Shown: positions 33,736 through 45,059 of the stretch, one piece after another | Numbering within the stretch: the first letter of the stretch is position 1 | Layout of the letters: every line of letters starts with the position of its first letter | NCBI GenBank assembly: GCA_023376005.1 | Contig: CM042179.1 | Coordinates: forward strand, 19,432,419-19,496,418 | DNA from: Doryteuthis pealeii | Lineage: Eukaryota; Mollusca; Cephalopoda; Myopsida; Loliginidae | Length of the DNA stretch: 64,000 bases | Reading direction: 5' to 3' | The notes under the pieces: model-generated | The model's input: only the letters and a program-made list of their open reading frames with translations | Database searches by the model: none | What the model was told of the DNA's origin: nothing | Made by a program: the position numbers and the translations under genes

Positions 33736-33931
33736 CAGGGTGACCCAGAAAAAAACAAATCCAAATTTTTTATTTCTTTTCTCATGTGACCCCAAAAAAA
33801 CAGAACCCAAATTATTTATTTATTTTCCCCGTTAAACCAACCCTAAACCCCAACCCTACTAGTTAAAATTAACAGTTTTATTACAAAATGTGTGGGTTCT
33901 GTTTTTTCTGGGTCACCCTAATTTTCCGACT
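33736..33931. mobile_element. Second, rearranged copy of the same MITE
   Basis: Begins CAGGGTGACCCAG directly after TATA, restarts at about 33,785 with TGACCCCAAAAAAACAG, and ends CTGGGTCACCCTA. It is a partial tandem copy of the element at 33,539. Confidence 0.65.
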
Positions 33932-34429
33932 GATTTGCAAGTTTAGCCCATCACATAATGATATAGTAAGAAATTTTAATTCAATGATTAACTATATTTT
34001 TTTTAATAAAATATAAATGACGCGATTTGCTAAACTTAATTAATATTTGAAAAAAAAAAAAAAAGAAAAAAGAAGAATTAAATAAAGTAATCAAATTTAT
34101 GTAAAACGATAAATGATCTTAAAAAAAAAATAACATTAATTCAATGAGTAGCCGATCGAATGTCAAATTATTATAGTAAAGTATACTATACTATAAATTT
34201 GATAACAATTTGAGTTTTCAGGTATTTCCGTGAAATGTATTAGGTAATCTAATGGTATTATCTCTTGCGCACTATTCTGCATTAGTATCACGATTTTATT
34301 TGTATTTCTAATATTAAAATAAATAAATTAACGCGATTATGAAAAATAAAAAAAAGGATTTGTTTACAATTGACAAACAACGGGAATTAATAAAAAAAAG
34401 TTGAGTTATCGTTAAATGTTTTCGTTTGA

Positions 34430-34965
34430 TTTGTTATTTAATTCGCTGTAAAAAATAATTTACTTATTACATATTTAGAAAGATTTTTTTTTTCTAACCA
34501 AATAAATATTTTTAAGATAGGAACAGAAATATGTGATAAATAAGATTTGATTTTATGTTAAAATTTAGTATGAAAAAATTATACTACGAATTCTAGGCTG
34601 ACTGAAGCAAAATATTATTTTTTAACTCGCTGTAAAAAATAATTCCATTGATAAAAACTCAATCAAATTACATATTTAGAAAGAATATTTTATTCTCTTT
34701 CTAACCATATAAATATCTTAAAGAAGATTGAACCGTAAATAGGCGAGAAAAAATCATTTGTTTTTTCCTTAAATTTAGTCTGAAAAAAAAAAAAATCATA
34801 CTTATCAGCTCTCCGAAGCCAATTTTTTTTTTTTTAACTCACTGTAAAAAATAATTCAATAGATAAAAACGCATACAAATTACATATTTAGAAAGATTAT
34901 TTTATTTTCTTTCCAACCATATAAATATTTTAAAGATTGGATCAAGAATAGGTGATAAATTCCGA
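34430..34965 (+). repeat. Dispersed repeat family C, partial tandem units
   Basis: 'ctgtaaaaaataatt' followed by 'acatatttagaaagatt' recurs at about 34,445, 34,628 and 34,843. Confidence 0.75.
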
Positions 34966-35129
34966 GCGGAATGACTTAGACTGCAAAATTTATTCACTAA
35001 ATTAAACTTCACTGCTGGTATCGCTGTAAATCACTGTAACAAAAAGTCAGGCGGCGAACAATATTTTATTATCAGCAGGGGCTGGTATAGGGACAGTTCC
35101 GCAAATTGGGTGATTTTGACTTAATTAAT

Positions 35130-35274
35130 TAATTATATCCCTTAATTAGTAAAAATCAATAACCAAATTTGGCGTGTTTCTTATTTAGAAGGATATTAAT
35201 CGATATGCAAGATTTCAAATCTGAGTGACTCCTCTTTTCTGAGTTATAGGTCGACACATACATACCAAAAACTT

Positions 35275-35329
<55 letters not shown>
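35130..35329 (+). repeat. Family E copy 2 with (TA)n end
   Basis: Same as 1,113-1,336. The (TA)n tract spans 35,280-35,329, about 50 bp, against about 44 bp in the duplicate at 54,639. Confidence 0.8.
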
Positions 35330-35332
<3 letters not shown>

Positions 35333-36239
35333 TTTTCACTTTGAAATATGATATAAATTGAATAAATTCTACTTAAAAATGTTTGTCTTGCACTCGAAAA
35401 TGTAAACAAACCCAAAACAATCAATTTTTTCTTTTTATTCATTTTTATTTTTCATGTTATCCACTGTTTAATGGCGTTAATTTATTTTGATATTAAATAT
35501 ATAAATAAAATCACGGCACTAATGCAGAATAGCGTGCAAGAGATTATATCATTAGATTATGTATAAAATGCATTACATTTCATGGAAATACCCAAAACCT
35601 TTGAGATGCTCGGGTAAGGGTAAGAGTTAGGGTACTTCGGGAGTTTCCATAATCTAATGCTATTTATATGTAAAATACCATTCTAATGATATCTCTTTTT
35701 GCATTTGTACCTTTATTTAAAAAAAAAAATTGTTAATTATTGAATTAAAATGTCTTACTTATATCATTATATGTGATGTCATTTCCTCTACCCTGACGAG
35801 AAAAAAAATTCCCTGGAACCCCCACCAGGCTTGATTAACACAAAGTCTTTTTTACATGGGGATTTTTATGGGCATCCTGCAAGGATCAAACTTACTATTC
35901 ATTACTAATGGATCTGCAAGACTTGCTTGCTAATCATTACACCCACATTTATCTATTTGTTTTTTTCTTCCCTTCTTTGCCAGTTAGCTGCTTCTAGTAT
36001 CAAATAAAGTATTCCCTTTTCTTGGATCAATAGTGAATGATTGAGTTAAAATTTTACAGGAATTTAATTCAGACCCAAAAGAATCTGTGAACAAAATCTG
36101 TGATAGTCAAGTGGAAATAATTGGTCCATTTAACATAATTCAAGCATAGGTATTTCATTTTATCATATATAAAATTGTTTTTAGTGCCTCATCTAATATA
36201 GAAATAATGAGAATATTTTTAGAAAAATATCCACAGTTA

Positions 36240-36715
36240 AAAAATAGGGATATTTAAGAATATCAATAACTATATAGGTCATGGGGTATCTATGAGTATT
36301 ACATACAGATAAAATCCATTTTTGACCTGATTGATAAAAAAATGTCTGATCAACATAGAATTCATAAGTATATCAATATTTAGACATGTACTAATAAAAA
36401 AAATAGGGTATTTAAGAATATCAATAACTATATAGGTCATGGGGTATCTATGAGTATTACATACAGATAAAATCCATTTTTGACCTGATTGATAAAAAAA
36501 TGTCTGATCAACATAGAATTCATAAGTATATCAATATTTAGACATGTAATAATAATAAAAAAAATAGGGTATTTAAGAATATCAATAACTATATAGGTCA
36601 TGAGGTATCTATGAGTATTACATACAGATAAAATCCATTTTTGACCTGATTGATAAAAAAAATGTCTGATCAACATAGAATTCATAAGTATATCAATATT
36701 TAGACATGTAAAATG
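36240..36715. repeat. Tandem repeat of about 160 bp, three copies
   Basis: Units at about 36,240, 36,400 and 36,562 are nearly identical ('ctatataggtcatggggtat' ... 'aacatagaattcataagtat'). A repetitive minus-strand frame results; it is not a gene. Duplicated at 55,594-56,060. Confidence 0.93.
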
Positions 36716-37985
36716 TCAATATTTTGTTGCAAGGCACAAAACAAATTTATTGGAACAAATATGGAAAGGTTTATCTAAATTAGTCCTAAAGCCCAATATT
36801 AATTGATGGTAATATAGATATTTTTTCACAATTTATTGATACATTTGCTGCTATTTCAAACTTTTTTTTTCATTTTTAGGAAGGGAGGGTGGAATTGTGA
36901 NATGATTCAAATTATTTTGATGCTTTTTTTAGATAGAAAAATAAATTCAGTCATCAGGAGACTAAAATAACAATTTATTATTGTTATGACAAAGAAAATG
37001 TTTGAAAATAATATTCTCAAGCTTTTGATTAAAATATATGGGAAATGTTTAAAATCAAATTAACAAATAACTAAAAGCAAAAATGTGTAAAATTCAAACT
37101 TAAACTACTGTTTAATTGTTTGGTATGCATTTGGCTGCTGCTTCTAAGTAGATGGTGACAATGTTTTTATATTTATCATTAGAGTAGGTATTTCTGATGT
37201 GTTCTGTTTCTTACAGTTACTGAATAATAATTGCCTATATCATTATTAGCAAGTGATGACTAGTCATATCATACAAATTTATTGATTTGCTTCTTATTTC
37301 TGCAGAGATTTAGGTGTGATTGGAAGATATTCCTTCAAAAGAGGAGTATATCTCACAGTTCATAGTGATGTTTATCCATTTCTCATTCATTAAATATTTA
37401 ATCTAGCAATGCTTTCAAGTAATTTGGGTAGGCGTAAGTCCATAGTTTTCCAATCTTTTTTTGATATTTTGTTTTTGGACATACAAGTCTGTTCTTGAGA
37501 GAAACCTCAACTAGATATTCACCATTTCTATTTGGAGAGTTGTGTAAACAGAATTAACTATTTTTGTCTTTGCTTATTTGAACATTCATGTCTCTTCCAA
37601 ATGATCAGGTTGTTATTTAGGAATGTTTCGACTAGGGCAGATTGCTTACTATATCATAAAAAAGGCTTTGAAGCAAGGGTACATATGTATGTGTCAATTT
37701 TTTATTTAGTATCAGTATATAAGTTATATATTGTTATAAATACCCATGTTTAGTTATACAAAGGAGAGAGGAAGAGGAAAGGCTGACTTGATGAGGACAA
37801 CATTGTATCACAGCAAAGCAAAATGAAAAATGACAAACAAAAAGGTTAACAAGGAATGGTGTATTTAATGCAGAATATACAATACAATTTTACAGTATGA
37901 ATGTTCATTGGAATGGTCCCCCCCTGTTGCTGTTTGTATATTTGATTGTTACTTATGTGTGTGAAAGGTATTGTCAAGTAGCCCT
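36716..37985. other. AT-rich interval, nothing recognised
   Basis: A splice-acceptor-like TTCTTATTTCTGCAG at 37,290-37,304 (plus) leads into a short frame that ends in a stop without a donor. Confidence 0.4.
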
Positions 37986-38009
37986 AAAGAGTGTGTAAAA
38001 AATGTTGAA

Positions 38010-38165
38010 TGTGAAAAGGGAAGGTTGGTGCTTGGAGCATAGACTTATTTGTAATAATTCTTGTTTGGTGTGTTAGTAGAAAGGGAGGTTGGTGCTTGGA
38101 GCATAGACTTATTTGTAATAATTCTTGTTTAATGTGTTAGTAGAAAGGGAAAGTTGGTGTTCAGT
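38010..38165. repeat. 65-bp tandem repeat, about 2.3 copies
   Basis: 'ggttggtgcttggagcatag' and 'acttatttgtaataattctt' are repeated; a third unit is partial. Duplicated at 57,368-57,520. Confidence 0.88.
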
Positions 38166-38620
38166 GAGGTTATTTGTTGGTTGGATTTATGGCATCTCAA
38201 CCTTTTTATGCTGAAGATGTTTTTTGTTTTATTCATTCTCGTTGGATATTCAATTTAAAAAAAAAACTCATTTTTTGATCTATTTAACTCATAGATAGGA
38301 CCCTAACAGTTACAAACACTCTGGGTAAGAGTGGACCTGGGAGTAATGGCAATGAAAGGGTACTACACTCCCCAGAGGTCCAGAATTGTTACCTTGCATA
38401 TAGATGCTAAGGTTTGATGGGACCAGCTGTGATCAGAAGGAATCTCTCTGACCCCCCCCCATCTAGCCTAAGTAGGGCTAAAGTGAGTGTTGCATGTCAT
38501 GGACTGCTCGGCCAGGTTTTGTCACTTATGGCCAACAGGTGACTGCAGTCAGCATATTCTACAGTCACAGGGCAGGACTTTGTAGGGTTACTATGATTGA
38601 GATTATAACCATAACTGTGA
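38160..38620 (+). repeat. Dispersed repeat family A, copy 5
   Basis: Complete head-to-body order without fold-backs, so the best reference for the family: 'atggcatctcaacc', 'cattctcgttggatattc', 'gatctatttaactcatagat', 'catggactgctcggcca', 'gcagtcagcatattctac'. Confidence 0.8.
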
Positions 38621-39525
38621 GTTCCATGCTATTACATGTGGGTGTGTGGAAAGGAGGTCATTATGCTGCATATGATGTAGATAACACCATTAGAAGGTTT
38701 CATTATATAACATGTGTGTATGTAAGTATATGTATATGTTGTGTGGGTGACTTATGCAGCATATAAATGACATTGGTTGGACTGTTAGTAAAGACTCAGT
38801 GCAGGTTATCTGCATTGACACAAAAAGGACCTATTGAGGGGGGTTTCTATGCGGTAAATGTTGAAGTGGGTAGGAAGGTTGGATGGGGTTGTTATGTGTG
38901 TTAGCTGGTAATGCCATATGAATGGTTTTATGAGTTGTTAAATTTTAAGGTCTGATGTGTGTTTATGGTCTGTCAGGCCAGGAAGAAAAGTATAGAAATA
39001 TAATAAATATGAATAAAATTCTTGAAAACTTTGAAATTAATCATATGACTTTACACCAAAAGTAAGACATTTTCAGAGTAGATACTTAAATCTAACTGAA
39101 ATTACATATACTGACAGATTTGCTTTATTATTCCCTTAAAACCTTCTTTATGTAATCCATAAAGTTGTCAAAATACAGATGAATTTTTAAATTTTAATTT
39201 AAAAACAGATATAATTTGTTTGAATTAATGTAGAAAGGTAATTCTTTTTACTTGTATTTACTTAAACCATTTCTTTTTTAATAGTATTTTTTAGAATAAT
39301 TTGATTAAATTTAGATCTTGAAATACCTTCATAAACTTGGTTTATACTGAAGTGCAAAGAAAACTGCTTCACAAGTAGAATGTATGAAGAATTGTAGAAA
39401 ATATCTGTAAATCATAGATAATTATGGCACTATAGATAATTTTTAAAAACTTTTATATGTTAAATCATTTTAACAAATGAAGGTTTTATATATGAAATAT
39501 ATGGAGAAAGGGGATTGGAATGAAT
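38621..39525. other. Unassigned interval
   Basis: GT-rich at 38,630-38,980, AT-rich after. No gene signal. Confidence 0.4.
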
Positions 39526-39705
39526 CCGACAGAATGAGGTAAAATAAGGAATGAGAAAACAAAACTCAGACAAAAATGTGTAGTATATTTCGCTGGAGTT
39601 TAAATTCAGTTTCTTCAAAGAGAAGCAGAATTCAATACTCCGGCGAAATATATTACACATTTTTGTCTGTGTTTTGTTCTTTAATTCCTTATTTTACCTC
39701 ATATG
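39526..39705. mobile_element. Hairpin MITE, about 75-bp imperfect arms
   Basis: 'gaatgaggtaaaataaggaa' pairs with 'ttccttattttacctcat', and 'cagacaaaaatgtgtagtat' with 'atattacacatttttgtctg'. Arms differ at several places and by indels, so the hairpin is old rather than a read artefact. Duplicated at about 58,886-59,063. Confidence 0.8.
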
Positions 39706-41754
39706 AAATATATATTTCATTCAAATTTCAGGTACAAAATAATTAATAACATTAATGAAATGGAAATACTAAAAACTCCATATGACTATTCTCAGTACGA
39801 ATACATAGAAGTCCTCTAACATTTGTACTTATTTTATGCAAATATTTGAAACTTTTTCATGATTTCTGTACCCAATTATTTTCAATAGACAATGCCTGAC
39901 TTGAAGCACATTTTATATTATTAAAATGTATGAGTCTAAAATATGCAATCTAAACTGATTAAAGATTTCCTATGCTTTAAACATATTGATCAGAAATTTA
40001 TATTTGAATTAGAAAAAATACAAGAAAGATTAATGATAATGAATTTGATTCTTTATAATATATGTCTACTCATACAATCTTATTATCTTATTTTCACAGC
40101 TGATATCTTAAAATATGCAACTCAGCATTAATTGACTTCTTTTCAAAATATATATACATAAAAAATAAAAATATATTATTATTATTTTAGATACAATTTT
40201 TGAGATACGGGCTATATTTTTAAATAATTGCTTTCACAAGTTTGGGGTACATTATACATACTGTACATACACAGACTTGTGGATGTATAAGGTGTGCGCG
40301 CGTATGTATGCATGTGTGTGTTTATTAGCTAGTTTTAGTTTTTAATCGATCACTTGAAAAATGAAAAATAAAATTTCTGCCAGTCAAAATATGTGACTCA
40401 AGTAAACAAAATGGCAGGAACCAGCCATTAATATCTCATTAGTTGGAGAACTTCCTTTTTAGTTGCATGCAATCTAAATTTAGAAGTTTTAAAAACTACT
40501 TACAGAACTGTTGCAAATGAAAGAAAGATATTTTAAAGTTTTTACTTAGTATTCTCAAGTCCAATCATTTTAATTATATATATATATATATATAGAATGT
40601 AGCAAGCCTGAGGAAGATTTTAAAATCTGAAATGTGTAGTGTCAAATTAAGTAAATAGAAAAGTTTTTCCAACATAAAATTCAAACAATTTTTGTGAACT
40701 TTATGAAATATTTATTTTTCTCATACTGGATTCACATCAACAATGCTTGGTTACTGACAGTTTCTCACCTATATGATTTTTAAACCAAGTGGCTATGTTT
40801 GGGTTTTGTTCTCTGTAGGGAGGGGGTGAGGAGTCTTATATGGTTCTGACTTCATGTCCATGCTACTCTAACTTATATAACATGCTATATAAACAATATT
40901 GAGGGCTATTTATTTATAAATATAGCACACACACTATATAATTATTAAATCAACATAATATTTTTGTTTATTTGGATATCCTAAACACTTATATATTGTT
41001 ATCTCTAATAATGACTGACAATGCTTTATTGTAAATAAACATGATAATATTCCAAATACTTTTTCTCACATTTTGAGAAATTGAATCCCAGGTTTAGATT
41101 TGTACAGATAATGATAGTTCATTGAGAAATGATTGCATTGTGGTCATAGCAAATTCTTACAAGACTGTGTTGCTTAGTGCTAAATAACTTCTTAGTTCAG
41201 TCATACTTTACCAATAATAATTTGAAATATTACAGTTTAATAATCAGTGGCAAATTTATTATGTGTTAAGAGTTTACTTTTATTGAGTTTTAATTATTAT
41301 ATCTATATTAAAAGTTAAAAATTCAAAATGTGCTATTGTGGAACAAAAATAAATTTAATCAGATTACTGCATCAATAGCAGCCTGTGCAAAAAAAATTTT
41401 CTTAGCTATATTTCCCAATGTTGAAGATGCTATTTGTACCTCTGAAATTTTACCTTGCATCTTACAGGTCAAAGGTTTTGGTTTTTTAAAAATTTGACTC
41501 AATTTCATATCCCCCCCCCCCCGATTTTTCAAGTATGTTAAACTTTTTTTTTCTTTCTTGAAATATCAAATAATCAAAAAGTTAATTTGAAGTTATTTAA
41601 TGCCAAATCTTGATTTTTTGTATATATATGAGCAAATAGTTTGTAGGTAAATGGTTTTGTTTGGTTTAGTTTTATTAACTTGTAGAAAAATGTTTCATTA
41701 ACTTTATATATATTAATAAATTAGAAGAAATAACTTCATGTGCATTAATAAACT
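39706..41754. other. AT-rich interval with minor repeats
   Basis: Includes an alternating purine-pyrimidine tract (40,291-40,322), a (TA)n tract (40,576-40,594), a CTGAGGA-hairpin-GAAA motif (40,607-40,635) and a C12 run (41,511). No gene is recognised. Confidence 0.5.
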
Positions 41755-42118
41755 GGTGGTTGACCCTCAGCCACTGTCTAATATCATCTATAAAAACGTT
41801 TGGCTATTTCTTTGCCATGAGAGCAATTTGAAGAATATGACTGGGATTTAATCATATAGATTCTATGGCTGACATGACCAGCAAATTGATTGGATCATCA
41901 GGATTCTTTGACTGCTTGTTTAGTAATGTCTGAAGTGGTTGGCACATAACCACTTAATACCCAGTTCATGGACTGTTCAGCCACCAGGATTTTTCCTCAA
42001 GCATTATGGGTTGCCACTCATGACCAACAAGTGGAACCATTTTTGGGGTCTTACCCCTCTTCAGAGTTATAGTTGGTGTATTCTACAGCCCCAGCAGAAC
42101 AGGACAATTTGGTTTAAG
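41755..42118 (+). repeat. Dispersed repeat family A, copy 6
   Basis: Diverged: 'aatcatatagattctatggc', 'catggactgttcagccacc', 'gcattatgggttgccactca', 'gtattctacagccccagca'. Duplicated at 61,130-61,495. Confidence 0.75.
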
Positions 42119-43215
42119 ATATATTTTGTTCAGTGATCTTTAAGACAAATTCATAATAGCATTCTCCTACAACTTTTAACTTTCTCAGCAAAGAACTACT
42201 TGTCTTGTTTTTTCCTCCCTCTTCCAAGGAATTTAACCTTTTTTTTTATTAAGAGAATTCTTTAAAGATAAAAATAATTGATAATCCAAATGTGCAATAC
42301 AGCAGATTAGTGAAAAATTTCCAACCAAACTAAGAATGTTTGCTTTGTTGCTAAAAAGCATGTAGTCTAGCATTATCCTTTCTCTTAATTCTGGTTAAAT
42401 ATTTTTCATAAACGGGTGCTTTTAATAAATCTTCTTGGAAACCATGTTTGTTTGAAGTAATGATTAGAAAGGCTTATTGGAAAGGTTACCGTTATTGGTA
42501 ATGCTTGGTTCTAGGAAGGATATTTAGTTGCATCTGCAGTTCACCATTGATACACTAACACTGAATAAATGGAAGGAAAGACAAGATCAGCTCATATAAC
42601 ACATATAGAACTTTTAATACATACATATAAAAACATGAGAGTATCACAAGAATACACAAACATGTTCCAATAGATGAAATGTTGAAGATTATTCCATAGA
42701 AGAACAGTGTAATAAAAATGGTGAAAAGTTTGATTTGTTTTTGGTCTGTGACTATGATTTATGGAAACAAATGGACAATATGGAAACAAATGACAATTTA
42801 TTTGCTGGGTGGTGAGACCAAATCGGTTCAAAGAAATACAAAATGCCAATCCAATTGTATGAAGAGAATGAATGAAAGGTCTTATCTGTTCAAGAATGGT
42901 AAAAAAACGAGCAATAAAGAATTATGAATTCTCACATGACTAATGGATGTCCAAAGACATGCCCACAAATCCAATGGAAGACATTATTGTCTCCCTAAAA
43001 ATATCCCTTCCCTAAACAGGTTCATGAACCTATACAAGGAATGCTGCTTAAAAAGCAAAGATGAATAAAAAAGGGCTACACAATTGTGTAACTGTAAATT
43101 TAAATAAAAATGTATCATGCTAATACAGCAATGCAATCATGTTCATTCACAAGTAATAAAAGGAGAAATGTTCTCCAGAAAAAATGCTGTTGAAATCAAA
43201 GCCTGAAATAAAAGG
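42119..43215. other. Unassigned interval
   Basis: Short frames at 42,592-42,927 on both strands lack motifs. This may be internal gypsy sequence that is too decayed to read. Confidence 0.35.
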
Positions 43216-43539
43216 TGTTAGGGTCACCCTAAAAAGGGCACATTCCACTGAGATTTTCTTTTTACAACAGACGACAATGTTTTTTTTTAAATACACCCAT
43301 TTTACAAAATTTTATTAAATTAAATGAAATTTTAATTTTTAAAAAAAAAACACTTAAAAAATTTTTTAGTCTGGATTTTATCAAATGACCAAAATTATAT
43401 AAAAGGATCAATGATCCAATGTTTGCAGGTTTCTTGGACATTCATGGCCTCCGGATCTCACAGGAAACTTATAATGGTTTAAAAATGCAGTGACTTCATA
43501 GAAGCACAGAAAATTCATCTTGGATTGCTGACTCACACT

Positions 43540-44180
43540 GAACATACCCAGAACAACCATGGTCTTGCATGGCCTTAGCTTTCTGGTGGTTGTGGATGGC
43601 CTTTTCCAAATTGCCAGAAATTTTTCTAATGCAATATGGACACATTATATGATTACCATACTCAAATGGCTATTTAGTCAATATGGCCTGCTTAAGACAT
43701 TAGTATCAGACAATGGAACACAGTTCACATCCAAGTTGTTGCATCACACATGTCACTACCCTATTCACACACAATTCACTGGTCAAGCAGAACATATTGT
43801 GGATACATTTAAATTTGTTCTGCTCAAAGCATAGCTGAAGGGAATAATGACAGAGGAGATTCTATATGATTCTTCTTTCATATAAAACAACACAGTGAAA
43901 AATGGCCTGCCACTAGCAGAGGCATTTATGGGATGAAAGCTCTGTACCACACTTTGGATGTCTTATGCACCCCCCCCCCGCCAACAGACAACAAAGGTAA
44001 AAACAAGCCAAAATAAAGGGAAAACATTCTCGGTTGGTACACTAGTGTTAGAAATTACAGATATCCAAATTGGGCACCAGGTTTGATCCACAGACTAAAA
44101 AGACAGTTCGTCTATGATGTGCAAGTTGGAAATCAATTCTGGACACGGCACAAAAATCAAATACATTCCTAATACACCAG
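43540..44180 (+). pseudogene. Ty3/gypsy integrase relic, duplication copy 1
   Basis: Retrotransposon integrase core and C-terminus. The frame from 43,559 shows LSFLVVVDG (first Asp), LVSDNGTQFTSK (second Asp) and GQAEHIVDTFK (Glu). This is the DDE triad and layout of K02A2.6-like gypsy integrases. After a stop, shifted frames continue with LPLAEAFMGRK-like sequence near 43,905, TLDVLC near 43,950, VRNYRYPNWAPG near 44,045 and VQVGNQFWTRHKNQI near 44,125, the usual C-terminal region. At least three stops or frameshifts make it dead. The reverse transcriptase that should precede it is not upstream but lies downstream on the opposite strand (45,060-46,245). Confidence 0.85.
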
Positions 44181-44384
44181 GAACAGTGTAATTAACAATA
44201 TTCCAGCCATTCCATTTGATTTGCTCATGGACATATGAACTACCATCTTTGTCACCTCCAATGCAGACAAATGCAAAATGGGAGTAAAGGACCTTCAGAA
44301 ACTTGTCAAAGTGTAATCCAACTAGAGTGAGCCACCTCCAAGTTAACCCAAGTGTGCTTGCTATAGTTGAAAACTCAAATGGGA

Positions 44385-44810
44385 AGCATTGGGGTTACCC
44401 TAAAAAGAACCAGAGTTGCTCTCTTGGGGAGTAAAGTCAGTGAGTGGACCTCCCATTAAGATTATGGTGCATTGTGGAAACAAGACAACCTTGGGAAGAA
44501 GAAGGTCACTATGAAACATGGTTAAAATACACATTATCTAGTCCGACACAGTTAAAAATGTAACAAAAGATTAATTATGTCACATGATCTGGCCACAGTT
44601 GGTTTTGTTATTCTGTTGCTACGGGTGATACAGGTGTAACTGGAGTTTAAGCATGTATTTAGGCCTTTCAATCTGTGCAGGAGAATTGTACACTAAGTTC
44701 TCCATCCTGGTTGTAAACCAATTCACTAACAAGTCTTATGTTAGAGAGAGAAAAACAATCAACACAATGTCTATTTTTCATGTGATGGAGGTGGTACAGT
44801 AGAGTTGTTA
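44385..44810 (+). mobile_element. Probable gypsy 3' LTR-like region
   Basis: It follows the integrase C-terminus after a purine-rich AAATGGGAAGC and begins TGGGGTTACCCTAAAAAG, the expected place and TG start of a 3' LTR. A similar start (GTTAGGGTCACCCTAAAAAG) lies at 43,217. The right end is not defined and I see no target duplication. Confidence 0.4.
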
Positions 44811-45059
44811 TGTGGGTGGGTATGTTTTTCTAACTTTGACCTTTTGACATAGCACCACAGATTTTGACCAAAGCAAATGTCAATCTTCATGCATGGCCAA
44901 ACAAATTATTCTGTGACTAACCAGATTGAGGTATTATCACCCAAATGAGATACGTTGTGCATAAAGGTTGAACAATGTCCTCTTCAATGATTCTGTCATG
45001 AATGGACATAATCATTTGATGCAGGTGTTGCACACAATTTCCTTATCTGTGTTCAAAGA

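Larger units (their letters stand above)
33491..33956. mobile_element. MITE with 30-bp inverted ends and 8-bp target duplication
   Basis: CATCACAT occurs at 33,491-33,498 and again at 33,949-33,956. Between them, GGCTAAACTTGCAAATCGGT starts the element and its near complement ends it at 33,948 (two mismatches in 30 bp). The homologous place in the right arm (about 35,772-35,786) has CATCACAT only once, an empty site. An 8-bp duplication fits the hAT superfamily. Smaller CAGG...CCTG MITEs are nested inside. Confidence 0.85.
33349..35935. repeat. Large inverted repeat (two arms, 1.1-kb centre)
   Basis: The left arm (33,349-34,345, including a 450-bp insertion) is colinear in reverse complement with the right arm (35,470-35,935). 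Matching landmarks are 'actaatgcagaatag' with its complement near 34,290, 'catttcatggaaatacc' with 34,223-34,240, and the family D segment 35,815-35,935 with 33,351-33,470. The arms are roughly 80-85 percent alike by eye. The centre holds family C units and a family E/(TA)n end. It may be a fold-back transposon or two inverted copies of a longer repeat. Confidence 0.65.
35079..44598. repeat. Direct duplication of at least 9.5 kb, copy 1
   Basis: Colinear over its whole length with 54,439-64,000. The offset rises from 19,360 to 19,402, so the second copy has about 42 extra bases net. Differences are mostly single-base gains and losses, many in homopolymers. This copy contains an ambiguous base at 36,901. 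Similarity begins sharply at 'ggctggtatagggacagttc'. The right limit cannot be seen because copy 2 runs off the window. Confidence 0.97.

Noticed and set aside
36437..36685. Minus-strand 82-codon repetitive frame (also 55,786-56,034)
   Set aside because: Created by the 160-bp tandem array; the repeated peptide has no independent support.
37305..37365. Plus-strand exon after TTATTTCTGCAG
   Set aside because: A short frame ends in a stop with no donor and no homology.
41341..41530. Conserved short protein seen open in the duplicate (60,695-60,931)
   Set aside because: A one-base difference breaks it in copy 1; no motif, and the frame runs into a C14 tract.
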